NCBI GenBank assembly: GCA_963720705.1
Contig: CAVRGJ010000005.1
Span: 62,001 to 126,000 of the forward strand
Length of the DNA: 64,000 nucleotides
Source of the DNA: DASWJZ01 sp963720705
GTDB lineage: Bacteria; Pseudomonadota; Alphaproteobacteria; Rhizobiales; Afifellaceae
Reading direction: 5' to 3'
Within the stretch, counting starts at the first letter, position 1; each line of letters opens with the position of its first letter. The notes under the pieces are model-generated. The model saw only the letters and a list, made by a program, of their open reading frames with translations, searched no databases and was not told where the DNA came from. The position numbers and the translations under genes are program-made. Shown piece after piece: positions 37,100-45,141 of the stretch.

Positions 37100-37921
37100 T
37101 TAGATGCCGGAAGCACTGTCGTGGTGGCGCAGGAACTCGCGCACGTCGGCAATGGAATCGTGCAGAAGATCGGACATCCGTTGACGGGCGACCTCGGGCA
37201 ATCCGTCACGGATCGCCTCGAACACCGCTCGATGCTGATGCAGGCGGTCGTCCCGCATTCGCGCGGCGCCTTCCCAGCTCAGCCTGAACGTGGTGACGAG
37301 CGCGGCGTGAATCAGGCCGCCGAGAGCGCCGATGAAACGGTTGCCGGTGGCTTCGAGGATCGCCAGATGGAACTGGAGGTCGGCCGCGATCAGATCCCCG
37401 TCGCCGTCCTTGAAGCGCTCCATTTCGGCATAAGCGGCGGCAATCCGGTCGATGGTAGGTTGTTCGCGCTCCGAAGCGGCAAGCGCGGCCGACGCGGGCT
37501 CGATCATCTGGCGCAGCACGAACAGCTCCGTCACGAACTCCTCGGTCGGCGCCGCCTGCAAGTGCCAGGCGAGCACCTCCGGATCGAGCATGTTCCAGTC
37601 GGCTCGCGGGCGCACCCGCGTTCCCACCTTCGGGCGCGCCACGATCAGGGCCTTGGCGGTCAGCGCGCTGTAGGCTTCCCTGAGCGTCGTGCGCGATACC
37701 GAGAAGCGCGCGCGCATCTCGACCTCGTTCGGAAGCAGCGACCCCGGCGGATAGATTCCGCCGACGATCTCCTGGCCAAGCTTGTTGGCGAGATAGGAAT
37801 GCATGTTGCGATCGAACGAAGCGTCGCGGCCGTCGCGCAGGGACGATGTCGCCGCGGCCGCTTTCCCGAATCCGGCGCGGGTGCGATGTGCGCCGCGGCC
37901 TGCTCGATTAGATGACGGCAT
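37100..37921 (-). CDS. GntR-family regulator, FadR subfamily
   Basis: Protein of 273 residues. The winged helix is LLPNEVEMRARFSVSRTTLR (about 62-81) followed by EAYSALTAKALIVARPKVGTR in adjoining pieces. The C-terminal FCD domain (about 115-260) shows the metal-ligand pattern D..H in ADLQFHLAILEATGN and later histidines in HQHRAVFEAI. The first 38 residues are basic and low-complexity, so the start may be further in. It is the last gene after an importer operon (20 bases from the permease) and probably senses a sugar or sugar acid to control the arabinose/galactose genes. Confidence 0.87.
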   Translation of the reverse strand: MPSSNRAGRGAHRTRAGFGKAAAATSSLRDGRDASFDRNMHSYLANKLGQEIVGGIYPPGSLLPNEVEMRARFSVSRTTLREAYSALTAKALIVARPKVGTRVRPRADWNMLDPEVLAWHLQAAPTEEFVTELFVLRQMIEPASAALAASEREQPTIDRIAAAYAEMERFKDGDGDLIAADLQFHLAILEATGNRFIGALGGLIHAALVTTFRLSWEGAARMRDDRLHQHRAVFEAIRDGLPEVARQRMSDLLHDSIADVREFLRHHDSASGI

Positions 37922-37941
37922 CCTGTCCCTCCGGCGTCACG

Positions 37942-38904
37942 TCAGGAAGAGCCGCGGAAGTTGAAGGAACCCACGATGAACCTTTGCACGACAATGAAGA
38001 GGAACAAGAGGACACCGCTCGTGATCATGATCCATGCGCCGTTGAGCGAGCCGTTGAAGATAATGAGCGTGGCTATCAATCCAAGGATCATGCCACCGAA
38101 CAGAGTTCCGGCCACCATTCCGACACCACCGGTAAGCAATGTGCCGCCAAGCACCACGGCCGCGATGGCGTTGAGCTCGTTACCAGACCCCGCCAGCGGA
38201 TAGCCCGACGAGGTGTAGAGCGCGTAAATCACCCCACCGAGCGCGCTGTAAAAACCGCCGAGCGCATAGATCATGATCGTCGTGCGCCGCATCGGCACGC
38301 CCATGAGGGCGGCCGAGACGCGGTCGCCGCCGACAGCGTAGACGTTGGTTCCGAAGCGCGTGAAGTGGGCGATCACGATGGCGACGGCGAGGACCACAAG
38401 CATGACGATAGCGGAGCTGGCCAAGAACCCGCCTCCCGGCAGGGGAATGTTTGCTCCGGCAAAAGCGGAAACAAACGGGTGTCTGATCGGTATCGAATCG
38501 AGCGTGACCATGAAGCAGGCGCCGCGCAGCATGAACAGGCCGGCAAGGGTGATGATGAAAGGCTGGATCTCGCAGAAATCGATGATGAAGCCCTGGAAGG
38601 CGCCGAACACTACGCCGAAAGCCAGCATCAAAGCAGCGGATTCGAGCGGATGCCAGCCGAGGGTGTCCAGGCTTGCCATGACGACGCCGACGAAACCGAT
38701 CATCGAGCCGATGGACAGGTCGATGCCGCCGGAAAGGATGACGAACGTCGCGCCGATGGCCGCGATGATGATGAAGGCGTTGTCGGCAAGTATGTGGCCG
38801 AGCACCAGCGTGGAGAAGAAGTGCTTGTAGAGGACGCCGCCGGTGACGAACAGTGCCACGAAGACGGTGATCGTCGCTATCAGCGGCAGATAGCGTTCTC
38901 TCAT
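37942..38904 (-). CDS. yjfF: Sugar ABC transporter permease, YjfF type
   Basis: Inner-membrane permease of 320 residues with about eight to ten helices. The BPD_transp_2 signature is visible as VILSGGIDLSIGSMIGF (about 58-74) and later GGTLLTGGVGMVAGTLFGG. The start ATG at 38904 overlaps the preceding permease stop by four bases (ATGA). The frame is open far upstream but lies inside that permease. It pairs with the next permease as a heterodimer, as in E. coli YtfT-YjfF, the galactofuranose/galactose/arabinose importer. Confidence 0.88.
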   Translation of the reverse strand: MRERYLPLIATITVFVALFVTGGVLYKHFFSTLVLGHILADNAFIIIAAIGATFVILSGGIDLSIGSMIGFVGVVMASLDTLGWHPLESAALMLAFGVVFGAFQGFIIDFCEIQPFIITLAGLFMLRGACFMVTLDSIPIRHPFVSAFAGANIPLPGGGFLASSAIVMLVVLAVAIVIAHFTRFGTNVYAVGGDRVSAALMGVPMRRTTIMIYALGGFYSALGGVIYALYTSSGYPLAGSGNELNAIAAVVLGGTLLTGGVGMVAGTLFGGMILGLIATLIIFNGSLNGAWIMITSGVLLFLFIVVQRFIVGSFNFRGSS

Positions 38905-39953
38905 CCTCTCCTCCGCCTGAACTGCGAGACCACGGCGTTGCGAAAGTTGTTCGACTGCAAAAGCAGCACGAAGAGCACGACGACGGCCTTGACCAGCAGG
39001 TTGTATTCGGGCGGCAGGCCACTCATCAGGATCGAGGTCGTCAGCGCCTGGATGATGAGCGCGCCGATGAGCGTCATGCCGAGATAGATGCGTCCGCCTG
39101 CCAGCGAACCGCCGCCGATCACCACCGCCAGGATGGCGTCGAGCTCGCTGAACAGCGCGACGCTGACCGGATCTGACGTGTGCGTGTCGGCCGTCAGAAT
39201 GATACCCGCCCAGCCCGCGCACATGCCGGAGATCAGATAGGCGGAATATTTGATCAGCCGCGCGTTGATGCCGGCGAGGTTCGCCGCAGCGGCATTGCCG
39301 CCCACCGACTCCAGGAACAGGCCGAGCGCCGTCCGCCGGATCAGCAGCCACAGCGCCAGGAAGATCGCGGCGAAGAGGATCAACCGCGTCGGGATCAGGC
39401 CGATATGGCCGACACTCAAGCCCTGCAGCAATGGGCTCTCGAAGCTCGGATTGGTACCGCCATAGATCAGGTTGATCATCAGGCCGATGCCGCGGCCAGA
39501 CACCATCAGAATCAGCGTTGCGATGATCGGCTGGATGCCGAGCACGGCGACCAGGAAGCCGTTCCACGCGCCGCACAGCAGACCGACGCCGAGCGCAATC
39601 AAAAGGATAACGAAATGCGGGTCGCCGGCATGGATGCGCCAGGCAATCGTGGCACCGACCACTGCGATCACCGAACCGACCGAAAGGTCGATGCCCTTTG
39701 TCCCGATCACCACCGCCATGCCGAGCGCGAGGAGCGCGGGCGGCACGGCGCGATAGAAGATGTCGACCACGCTTCCGAACAGGCGACCTTCGACGATGCG
39801 GACATGGAAGAAGCCGGGCGAGATAATGCCGTCGACGATCAGGATGACGGCCAGTGCGAGCAGCGGCCAGACAGCGCGGTGGCCCAACACGGCGCGCAAG
39901 CGCACGCCGAGGCCCCTCGTCTCCGTCATCGTCGTGGCTTGATCGGTCGTCAT
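38901..39953 (-). CDS. ytfT: Sugar ABC transporter permease, YtfT type
   Basis: Permease of 350 residues, with the BPD_transp_2 hallmark VVIGTKGIDLSVGSVIAV (about 82-99) and the second half-signature VVIGGGSLAGGRIYLGMTLI. About nine hydrophobic helices are visible. It overlaps the ATPase stop and the next permease start by four bases each, so all three are translationally coupled. The sequence itself does not fix the substrate; the adjoining araA, araD and galK/galT point to L-arabinose and/or galactose. Confidence 0.88.
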   Translation of the reverse strand: MTTDQATTMTETRGLGVRLRAVLGHRAVWPLLALAVILIVDGIISPGFFHVRIVEGRLFGSVVDIFYRAVPPALLALGMAVVIGTKGIDLSVGSVIAVVGATIAWRIHAGDPHFVILLIALGVGLLCGAWNGFLVAVLGIQPIIATLILMVSGRGIGLMINLIYGGTNPSFESPLLQGLSVGHIGLIPTRLILFAAIFLALWLLIRRTALGLFLESVGGNAAAANLAGINARLIKYSAYLISGMCAGWAGIILTADTHTSDPVSVALFSELDAILAVVIGGGSLAGGRIYLGMTLIGALIIQALTTSILMSGLPPEYNLLVKAVVVLFVLLLQSNNFRNAVVSQFRRRRG

Positions 39954-41455
39954 CCGCCGGCAATCGTCTGAATGATGTTCTCGCGGGTGATGTCGTCGCC
40001 GGCCATCTCTGCAACCTTCTGGCGGTCCCTCAGCACGGCAACGCGGTCGCTGACGGCGACGAGTTCGTCGAGCTCGGACGACGCCACGAGGAGCGCCAAT
40101 CCCCGCTCACACAGGCGGCGGATCAGTGCCACCACCTCGGCGTGGGCGCCGACGTCGATGCCGCGGGTCGGCTCGTCGAGAAGAAGTACTTTAGGCTGCG
40201 AAGCCAGGGACCGTGCCAGCACCACCTTCTGCTGGTTGCCGCCCGAAAGCTGGCCCACCGGCTTGTCCTGGTCGGGCGTAGCGATATCGAGAGCCTTGAT
40301 CATCTCCTCGGCAAGCCGTCTCTGCTCATCCTGCGACAAGCGGTGCAGCCAGCCGCGCTTCGTCTGCAGCGCGAGCATGATGTTCTCGCGCACGCTGAGT
40401 TCGCCGACCAATCCCTCGGCCTTGCGGTCCTCCGGACAGAACGCGATGCCGTTATGCAGCGAATGGCGCGGCGAGTTGTGCGCGACCGTTTCTCCGTCCA
40501 GCTTCAATTGTCCCGAATCCGGACGGATCGCTCCGAACATCAGCTTGACGGTTTCCGTTCGCCCTGACCCCAGAAGGCCCGACAGTCCGACAACCTCGCC
40601 GGGACGCAAAGAGAGATCGAAAGGCGCCATCGTCCGCCGGCGCCCGAGCCCCTTGGCTTCCAGGACCGGCTCCCTCGCCGCCCGCGCGACATGGGTCCTC
40701 GGTCGCTCCTCGACATGCCCGAGCTCGCGGCCGATCATCATCGAGATCAGCTTCAGCCGCGGCAATTCGGCGGTCAACGCCTCGCCCACCAGGCGGCCGT
40801 TGCGCAGCACCGAGATGCGGTCGGCGATCTCGTAGACCTGATCGATGAAGTGCGTGATGAAGACGATGGCGATGCCGCGCGCCTTGAGATCGCGCACGAT
40901 CTGGAACAAGAGCTCGGTCTCATGCGCATCGAGGCTGGCGGTCGGCTCGTCCAGGACGAGCACCCGTGTCTCGTCCTCAAGCGCGCGAGCGACCGCGACC
41001 AGTTGCTGGATCGCCACCGAGTAGGAGCCGAGCGGCCGTTCGACGTCGATTTCGAGATTGAGGCGCTTCAGCCGCTGGCGCGCAAGCGAGCGCGCCTTCC
41101 TCCAAGAGATCAGCCCGAAGCGACGCGTTTGCCGCTCCAAGGTCAGATTCTTGGTGACCGACATCGTCGGGATAAGATTGACCTCCTGATAGACCGTGCT
41201 GATGCCGAGGGCTTGGGCCTCGCCGGTGCTGTTGATCTCGACAGGGCGGCCGTCGAGTCGAACCTCGCCCTCGTCACCGCGCAGCGCGCCGGTCATGACC
41301 TTGATCAGGGTCGATTTGCCGGCGCCGTTCTCGCCGAGCAGCGCGTGCACTTCGCCGGCGTTCAGTCGCAGGTCGACCTTCTCGAGCGCCCGCACGCCGG
41401 GAAACGTCTTAGAGACGCCGAGCAACTCAATCCGCGGAGTCGCAATCTCAGCCAC
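39950..41455 (-). CDS. ytfR: Sugar ABC transporter ATP-binding protein, tandem-domain (YtfR/AraG type)
   Basis: Protein of 501 residues with two ABC domains. The first has Walker A LLGENGAGKSTLIK (about 39-52), a degenerate signature YSVAIQQLVAVARA and Walker B VLVLDEPTASLD. The second has a degenerate P-loop GLLGSGRTE (about 293-301) but an intact signature LSGGNQQKVVLARSL and Walker B. This asymmetry is normal for the sugar CUT2 family. The stop overlaps the ytfT start. A 128-base gap with a stem-loop separates it from the binding-protein gene upstream. Confidence 0.92.
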   Translation of the reverse strand: MAEIATPRIELLGVSKTFPGVRALEKVDLRLNAGEVHALLGENGAGKSTLIKVMTGALRGDEGEVRLDGRPVEINSTGEAQALGISTVYQEVNLIPTMSVTKNLTLERQTRRFGLISWRKARSLARQRLKRLNLEIDVERPLGSYSVAIQQLVAVARALEDETRVLVLDEPTASLDAHETELLFQIVRDLKARGIAIVFITHFIDQVYEIADRISVLRNGRLVGEALTAELPRLKLISMMIGRELGHVEERPRTHVARAAREPVLEAKGLGRRRTMAPFDLSLRPGEVVGLSGLLGSGRTETVKLMFGAIRPDSGQLKLDGETVAHNSPRHSLHNGIAFCPEDRKAEGLVGELSVRENIMLALQTKRGWLHRLSQDEQRRLAEEMIKALDIATPDQDKPVGQLSGGNQQKVVLARSLASQPKVLLLDEPTRGIDVGAHAEVVALIRRLCERGLALLVASSELDELVAVSDRVAVLRDRQKVAEMAGDDITRENIIQTIAGG

Positions 41456-41517
41456 GGCAGCCCCGTCCCGCTGTCGTTGTCACTACAAGGCTACCACACC
41501 CCGCAGGTCAGTGAAGG

Positions 41518-41557
41518 GAGCGGCGCCTGGCCGGAAGTCCGAGGCAAGGCGCCGCTC
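41518..41557 (-). terminator. Intercistronic stem-loop between binding-protein and ATPase genes
   Basis: GAGCGGCGCC and GGCGCCGCTC form a perfect 10-bp stem with a 20-base loop. It lies 27 bases past the binding-protein stop and 62 bases before the ATPase start. Such hairpins commonly protect the binding-protein mRNA or partly terminate transcription, giving more binding protein than membrane components. Confidence 0.6.
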
Positions 41558-41583
41558 TCAGGCGACCGCGGTCCAGTCGGCCC

Positions 41584-42510
41584 CTAGTCGAGCGGGGCTG
41601 CCGCGTGGTGCAGATCGGACGGGATCACGATCCACTTCGGCAGGTCCGTCGGATTCTTCAGGTAGTCCAGGATGACCGGGTAGATGTACTTTCCGATCGC
41701 CGAGCGTAGCTCGACCGAGGCGTTCGCCTCACCCTTCGCCAGCTCTTCCTTCATTGCCGGAACGTAGTCGACGGACACCATCAGGACGTCCTTGCCGGGA
41801 TTCAGGCCGGCTTCCTTCATCGCCTGGATGGCGCCGAGCTGCATGTTGTCGTTATGCGCAAAGGAGGCGCAAATGCCGTCCAGATTGTTGGTGGCCTTGA
41901 TGAAGGCTTCCATCACCTTCTTGCCGCCCTCGGTGGTGAAGTCGCCGCTCTGCGTCTTGACGATCTTCATGCCGGGGAAGTTGGAGATAACGGACTCGAA
42001 GCCCTTCTTGCGCTCGATCGCCGGAGCCGAGCCAACAGTGCCCTGCTCCTCGACGATGTTGCAATTGCCCTTGCTCGCCTGCGCCAGCCAAGCGCCCGCC
42101 AGCTTGCCTTCGAGGTTGAAGTCAGCCGAGATGCGGGTGACGAAGAGCGACTTGTCGGCGACGTCGACGTCGCGGTCGGCCAGGAATACCGGGATCTTCG
42201 CGTCCTTGGCTTCCTTCAGCACCTGATCCCAACCGGTAACGACCACCGGGGCAATGAGGATGGCGTCGACCTGCTGCGCGATAAAGGCGCGAACAGCCTT
42301 CAGTTGCTCTTCCTGCTTGCCCTGCGCGTCGGCGAACTTGAGGTCGATGCCCATCTCCTTCGCCGATTCCTGCATGTCCTTCGAAAAGGCCGGACGCCAG
42401 TCGCCTTCGTCGCCAACCTGCGAGAATCCGATCGTCACGGCGAACGCAGAAGTTCCGGCGAGCATCGCCATTGCGGCAACGGCACCGCCAATCCATTTCA
42501 TCTTTTGCAT
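41584..42510 (-). CDS. ytfQ: Periplasmic sugar-binding protein, YtfQ type
   Basis: Class I binding protein of 308 residues. A signal peptide (KWIGGAVAAMAMLAGTSAFA) precedes VTIGFSQVGDEGDWRPAFS, the opening typical of YtfQ-like galactofuranose/galactose/arabinose binders. DAILIAPVVVTGWDQVLKEA (about 83-102) and FLADRDVDVADKS follow the family. The ATG at 42510 is chosen because GGGAGGAAGCTG lies directly before it; an upstream Met (42528) has no such signal. First gene of the importer operon. Furanose forms of arabinose and galactose are the expected ligands. Confidence 0.9.
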   Translation of the reverse strand: MQKMKWIGGAVAAMAMLAGTSAFAVTIGFSQVGDEGDWRPAFSKDMQESAKEMGIDLKFADAQGKQEEQLKAVRAFIAQQVDAILIAPVVVTGWDQVLKEAKDAKIPVFLADRDVDVADKSLFVTRISADFNLEGKLAGAWLAQASKGNCNIVEEQGTVGSAPAIERKKGFESVISNFPGMKIVKTQSGDFTTEGGKKVMEAFIKATNNLDGICASFAHNDNMQLGAIQAMKEAGLNPGKDVLMVSVDYVPAMKEELAKGEANASVELRSAIGKYIYPVILDYLKNPTDLPKWIVIPSDLHHAAAPLD

Positions 42511-42615
42511 CAGCTTCCTCCCACTCAAGGCTTCGAACCCGCTCTGGTGGCATTTCCGATCTAGCCAATGACGGAGGTCGCACCGCGGCGGGCAACGTGC
42601 CTATAAAACATACAA

Positions 42616-42628
42616 TCATACTAAATGA
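42616..42628 (-). promoter_or_regulatory. Candidate operator upstream of the sugar importer
   Basis: TCATACTAAATGA is a small inverted repeat (TCAT-N5-ATGA) in an AT-rich island about 106 bases before the binding-protein start. GntR/FadR-type regulators often bind such short palindromes, and one is encoded at the end of this operon. This is position-based inference only. Confidence 0.35.
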
Positions 42629-42728
42629 CAAGACAGACCAAAAACGGCGGTCTTCCACCCGTTCGGATGCGGCTTGGTTGAGGAAATCCGTCGCGCCGCC
42701 CTTAGCGGCGGTCGTCGCCGTCGGCGAT

Positions 42729-44219
42729 CTACGCGTAGGCGGCCTCGTTGACGCGCAGCTCGTTGCGGAACTGCCGAAGCTTCGTGTCGGCGTCGATGAG
42801 CAGGAACTCGACGCCTGCCATCTCGGCGAAATCCTCGAGATATTCCGGCGTCAGCGCCAAAGAGAAACCGGTGTGGTGGGCGCCGCCGGCATAGATCCAC
42901 GCGGCGGCGGCGATTGCGAGATTTGGCTCCGGCTCCCAGAGTGCGCGCGCCACCGGAAGCTTCGGCAGCTTTTCGTGCGGTGGAATGACCTTGAGCGTGT
43001 TGACGACCATCCGGAAACGATTGCCCATATCGACGATCGAGGCGTTGACGCCCTCGCCGGTCATGGAATCGAAGACAAGGCGGACCGGGTCCTCCTTCCC
43101 GCCGATGCCGAGCGGATGCACCTCGCACGAAGGCTTGCCCGCCGCGATGGACGGGCAGATCTCGAGCATGTGCGCGCCGAGCACGGCGGCGCGCGGCTCG
43201 CCGAAATGGTAGGTGTAGTCTTCCATGAAGCTGGTTCCGCCGGAGAGCCCATGCGCCATGACCTTCATGGAGCGGACGAGCGCGGCGTGCTTCCAGTCGC
43301 CTTCGGCGCCAAATCCATAACCGTCCGCCATCAGCCTTTGTGCGGCGATGCCCGGAAGCTGCTTCAGGCCGGTCAGGTTCTCGAAGGTGTCGGTGAAGCC
43401 GTGGAACCCGCCGTCGGCGAGGAAGGCGCGGAGCGCCAGTTCGATACGCGCCGCGTCGCGCAAAGAGCCGTGCCTGGCACCGCCTTTCTCCAAGCCCTTC
43501 ATCAAGACGTAGCTGGCGGCGTATTCGCCGCACAGCCGGTCAATTTCGGCGTCCGTGACCTGATCCTGAAACGCCACGAGGTCTCCGAGCCCGTAGCCGT
43601 TGACCGACACTCCGAAACGAATCTCGGCCTCGACCTTGTCGCCCTCGGTGACGGCAACCTGGCGCATGTTGTCGCCAAGTCGCGCGATCTTCATGTGTTG
43701 CGAATCGTGCCAGGCTGCAGCAGCTCGCATCCACACGCCGAGCTGCGCGTGCACCGCCGGCTCGCGCCAGTGCCCGACAACAACCTTGCGGCGGATGCGC
43801 AGCCGGGCGCAAATGAAGCCGAACTCGCGATCGCCATGCGCCGACTGGTTCAGGTTCATGAAGTCCATGTCGATCGACGACCACGGGATGTCCCGGCCGA
43901 ACTGCGTGTGGAGGTGACAGAGCGGCTTCTTCAGCCGGGTCAGGCCGCCGATCCACATCTTCGCCGGACTGAACGTATGCATCCAGGCAACGATGCCGAT
44001 GCAGTTCGGCGCGGCCTCGGCTTCGCGAAGGGCCGCCGAAATCTCCTCGGGTGTCTTGACCACCGGCTTGAAAACGAGCTTCACGGGTAAGCCGGCCTTG
44101 GCGTTCAGCTCATCGACGATTGCCTTGGAATCGGCATCGACCTGACGCAACGTGTCCGGGCCATAAAGATGCTGGCTGCCGGTGACGAACCAGACTTCGA
44201 GAGGGGAAAGATCGATCAT
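42729..44219 (-). CDS. araA: L-arabinose isomerase
   Basis: Enzyme of 496 residues converting L-arabinose to L-ribulose. It opens LEVWFVTGSQHLYGPDTL. Mn-binding residues are visible as Glu in GGTSFMEDYTYHFGEP (about 303-318), Glu in LGAHMLEICPS, His in EVHPLGIGGKEDPVRLVF, and His in AGGAHHTGFSL near residue 447. The ATG at 44219 (MIDLSPLEVW) is favoured over a Met 21 codons upstream. It diverges from araD across 144 bases. The phosphorylative araBAD route is less usual in Rhizobiales, where I recall oxidative arabinose breakdown being common. Confidence 0.94.
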   Translation of the reverse strand: MIDLSPLEVWFVTGSQHLYGPDTLRQVDADSKAIVDELNAKAGLPVKLVFKPVVKTPEEISAALREAEAAPNCIGIVAWMHTFSPAKMWIGGLTRLKKPLCHLHTQFGRDIPWSSIDMDFMNLNQSAHGDREFGFICARLRIRRKVVVGHWREPAVHAQLGVWMRAAAAWHDSQHMKIARLGDNMRQVAVTEGDKVEAEIRFGVSVNGYGLGDLVAFQDQVTDAEIDRLCGEYAASYVLMKGLEKGGARHGSLRDAARIELALRAFLADGGFHGFTDTFENLTGLKQLPGIAAQRLMADGYGFGAEGDWKHAALVRSMKVMAHGLSGGTSFMEDYTYHFGEPRAAVLGAHMLEICPSIAAGKPSCEVHPLGIGGKEDPVRLVFDSMTGEGVNASIVDMGNRFRMVVNTLKVIPPHEKLPKLPVARALWEPEPNLAIAAAAWIYAGGAHHTGFSLALTPEYLEDFAEMAGVEFLLIDADTKLRQFRNELRVNEAAYA

Positions 44220-44261
44220 GGTTTTCCTGCGCTGGAGGCCGAACATTGACAACGGCCGCGC

Positions 44262-44283
44262 ATTGTTCCTTTCATAAGACAAT
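44262..44283. promoter_or_regulatory. Inverted repeat in the araA-araD divergent promoter region
   Basis: ATTGT and ACAAT arms are separated by 12 bases, between the divergent araA and araD starts. A sugar-responsive regulator such as the nearby GntR protein could bind here to control both directions. The arms are short, so this is only a candidate. Confidence 0.3.
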
Positions 44284-44363
44284 AGCTCGACGGTCCGGCT
44301 TTTACAAGGAAATCAGGCCGCTGTCGGGTCCGTTCGCGACACGCTAGGCGAAAAACGCTCGTC

Positions 44364-45062
44364 ATGCTGCTTCGTGCCCTGCGCGAGGAAGTCCTCGCCG
44401 CAAACCTCGAACTGGTGCGCCAGGGTGTGGTCGTCTTCACCTTCGGCAATGTCAGCGGCATTTCGCGCAAGGATGGCCTGGTGGCGATCAAGCCGAGCGG
44501 CATCCCTTACGAAGAGCTGACCGCCGAGCAGATCGTCGTCACCGATCTTGAGGGGCGCGTCATCGAGACCAACCTTCGCCCGTCATCCGATCTGCCGACG
44601 CATCTTGAGCTCTACAAGCATTTCCAGAATATCGGCGGCGTCGCCCACACGCATTCCGAATACGGCACCGCCTGGGCGCAGGCGCTCCGGCCAATCCCGT
44701 GCCTCGGCACCACGCACGCCGACTATTTTCACGGGCCCATCCCGGTAACGCCCCACCTGACGCCTGCAGAAATCGCGGGCGACTACGAGAAGGCAACAGG
44801 CGAGATCATCTGCCGGACATTCGCCGAGCGCGATCCCGACGCCTGTCCGGCGGTGCTCGTCGCTGGTCACGCCCCGTTCTGCTGGGGCAAGAACTCGGCC
44901 GACGCCGTGCAAAACGCTGCCATTCTCGAATACGTCGCGCGCCTTGCAACGCACACGATGACGGTCAGCCCGAGCGCCGGAGCGCTTCCCGACGAACTGC
45001 GTGACAAGCATTTCTTCCGCAAGCACGGTGCCGGCGCCTATTACGGGCAGCCGAAGGGCTAG
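44364..45062 (+). CDS. araD: L-ribulose-5-phosphate 4-epimerase
   Basis: Class II aldolase/adducin-fold enzyme of 232 residues that epimerises L-ribulose 5-phosphate to D-xylulose 5-phosphate. Substrate-phosphate loops FGNVSGISR (about 27-35) and KPSGIPYEEL are present. Zinc ligands are His in VAHTHSEYGTAWAQ (about 94-97) and His in VLVAGHAPFCWG (about 171). Length matches E. coli AraD (231). It is followed after 79 bases by an FGGY kinase, completing an araA-araD-kinase pathway. Confidence 0.94.
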   Translation: MLLRALREEVLAANLELVRQGVVVFTFGNVSGISRKDGLVAIKPSGIPYEELTAEQIVVTDLEGRVIETNLRPSSDLPTHLELYKHFQNIGGVAHTHSEYGTAWAQALRPIPCLGTTHADYFHGPIPVTPHLTPAEIAGDYEKATGEIICRTFAERDPDACPAVLVAGHAPFCWGKNSADAVQNAAILEYVARLATHTMTVSPSAGALPDELRDKHFFRKHGAGAYYGQPKG

Positions 45063-45141
45063 GCGACGCGCACGACGGCCGCCGCGCCACAGCTTGCGCT
45101 TCGCGGGCCGCGCAGACATCAGGCAAGGGAGTTGACGACCG

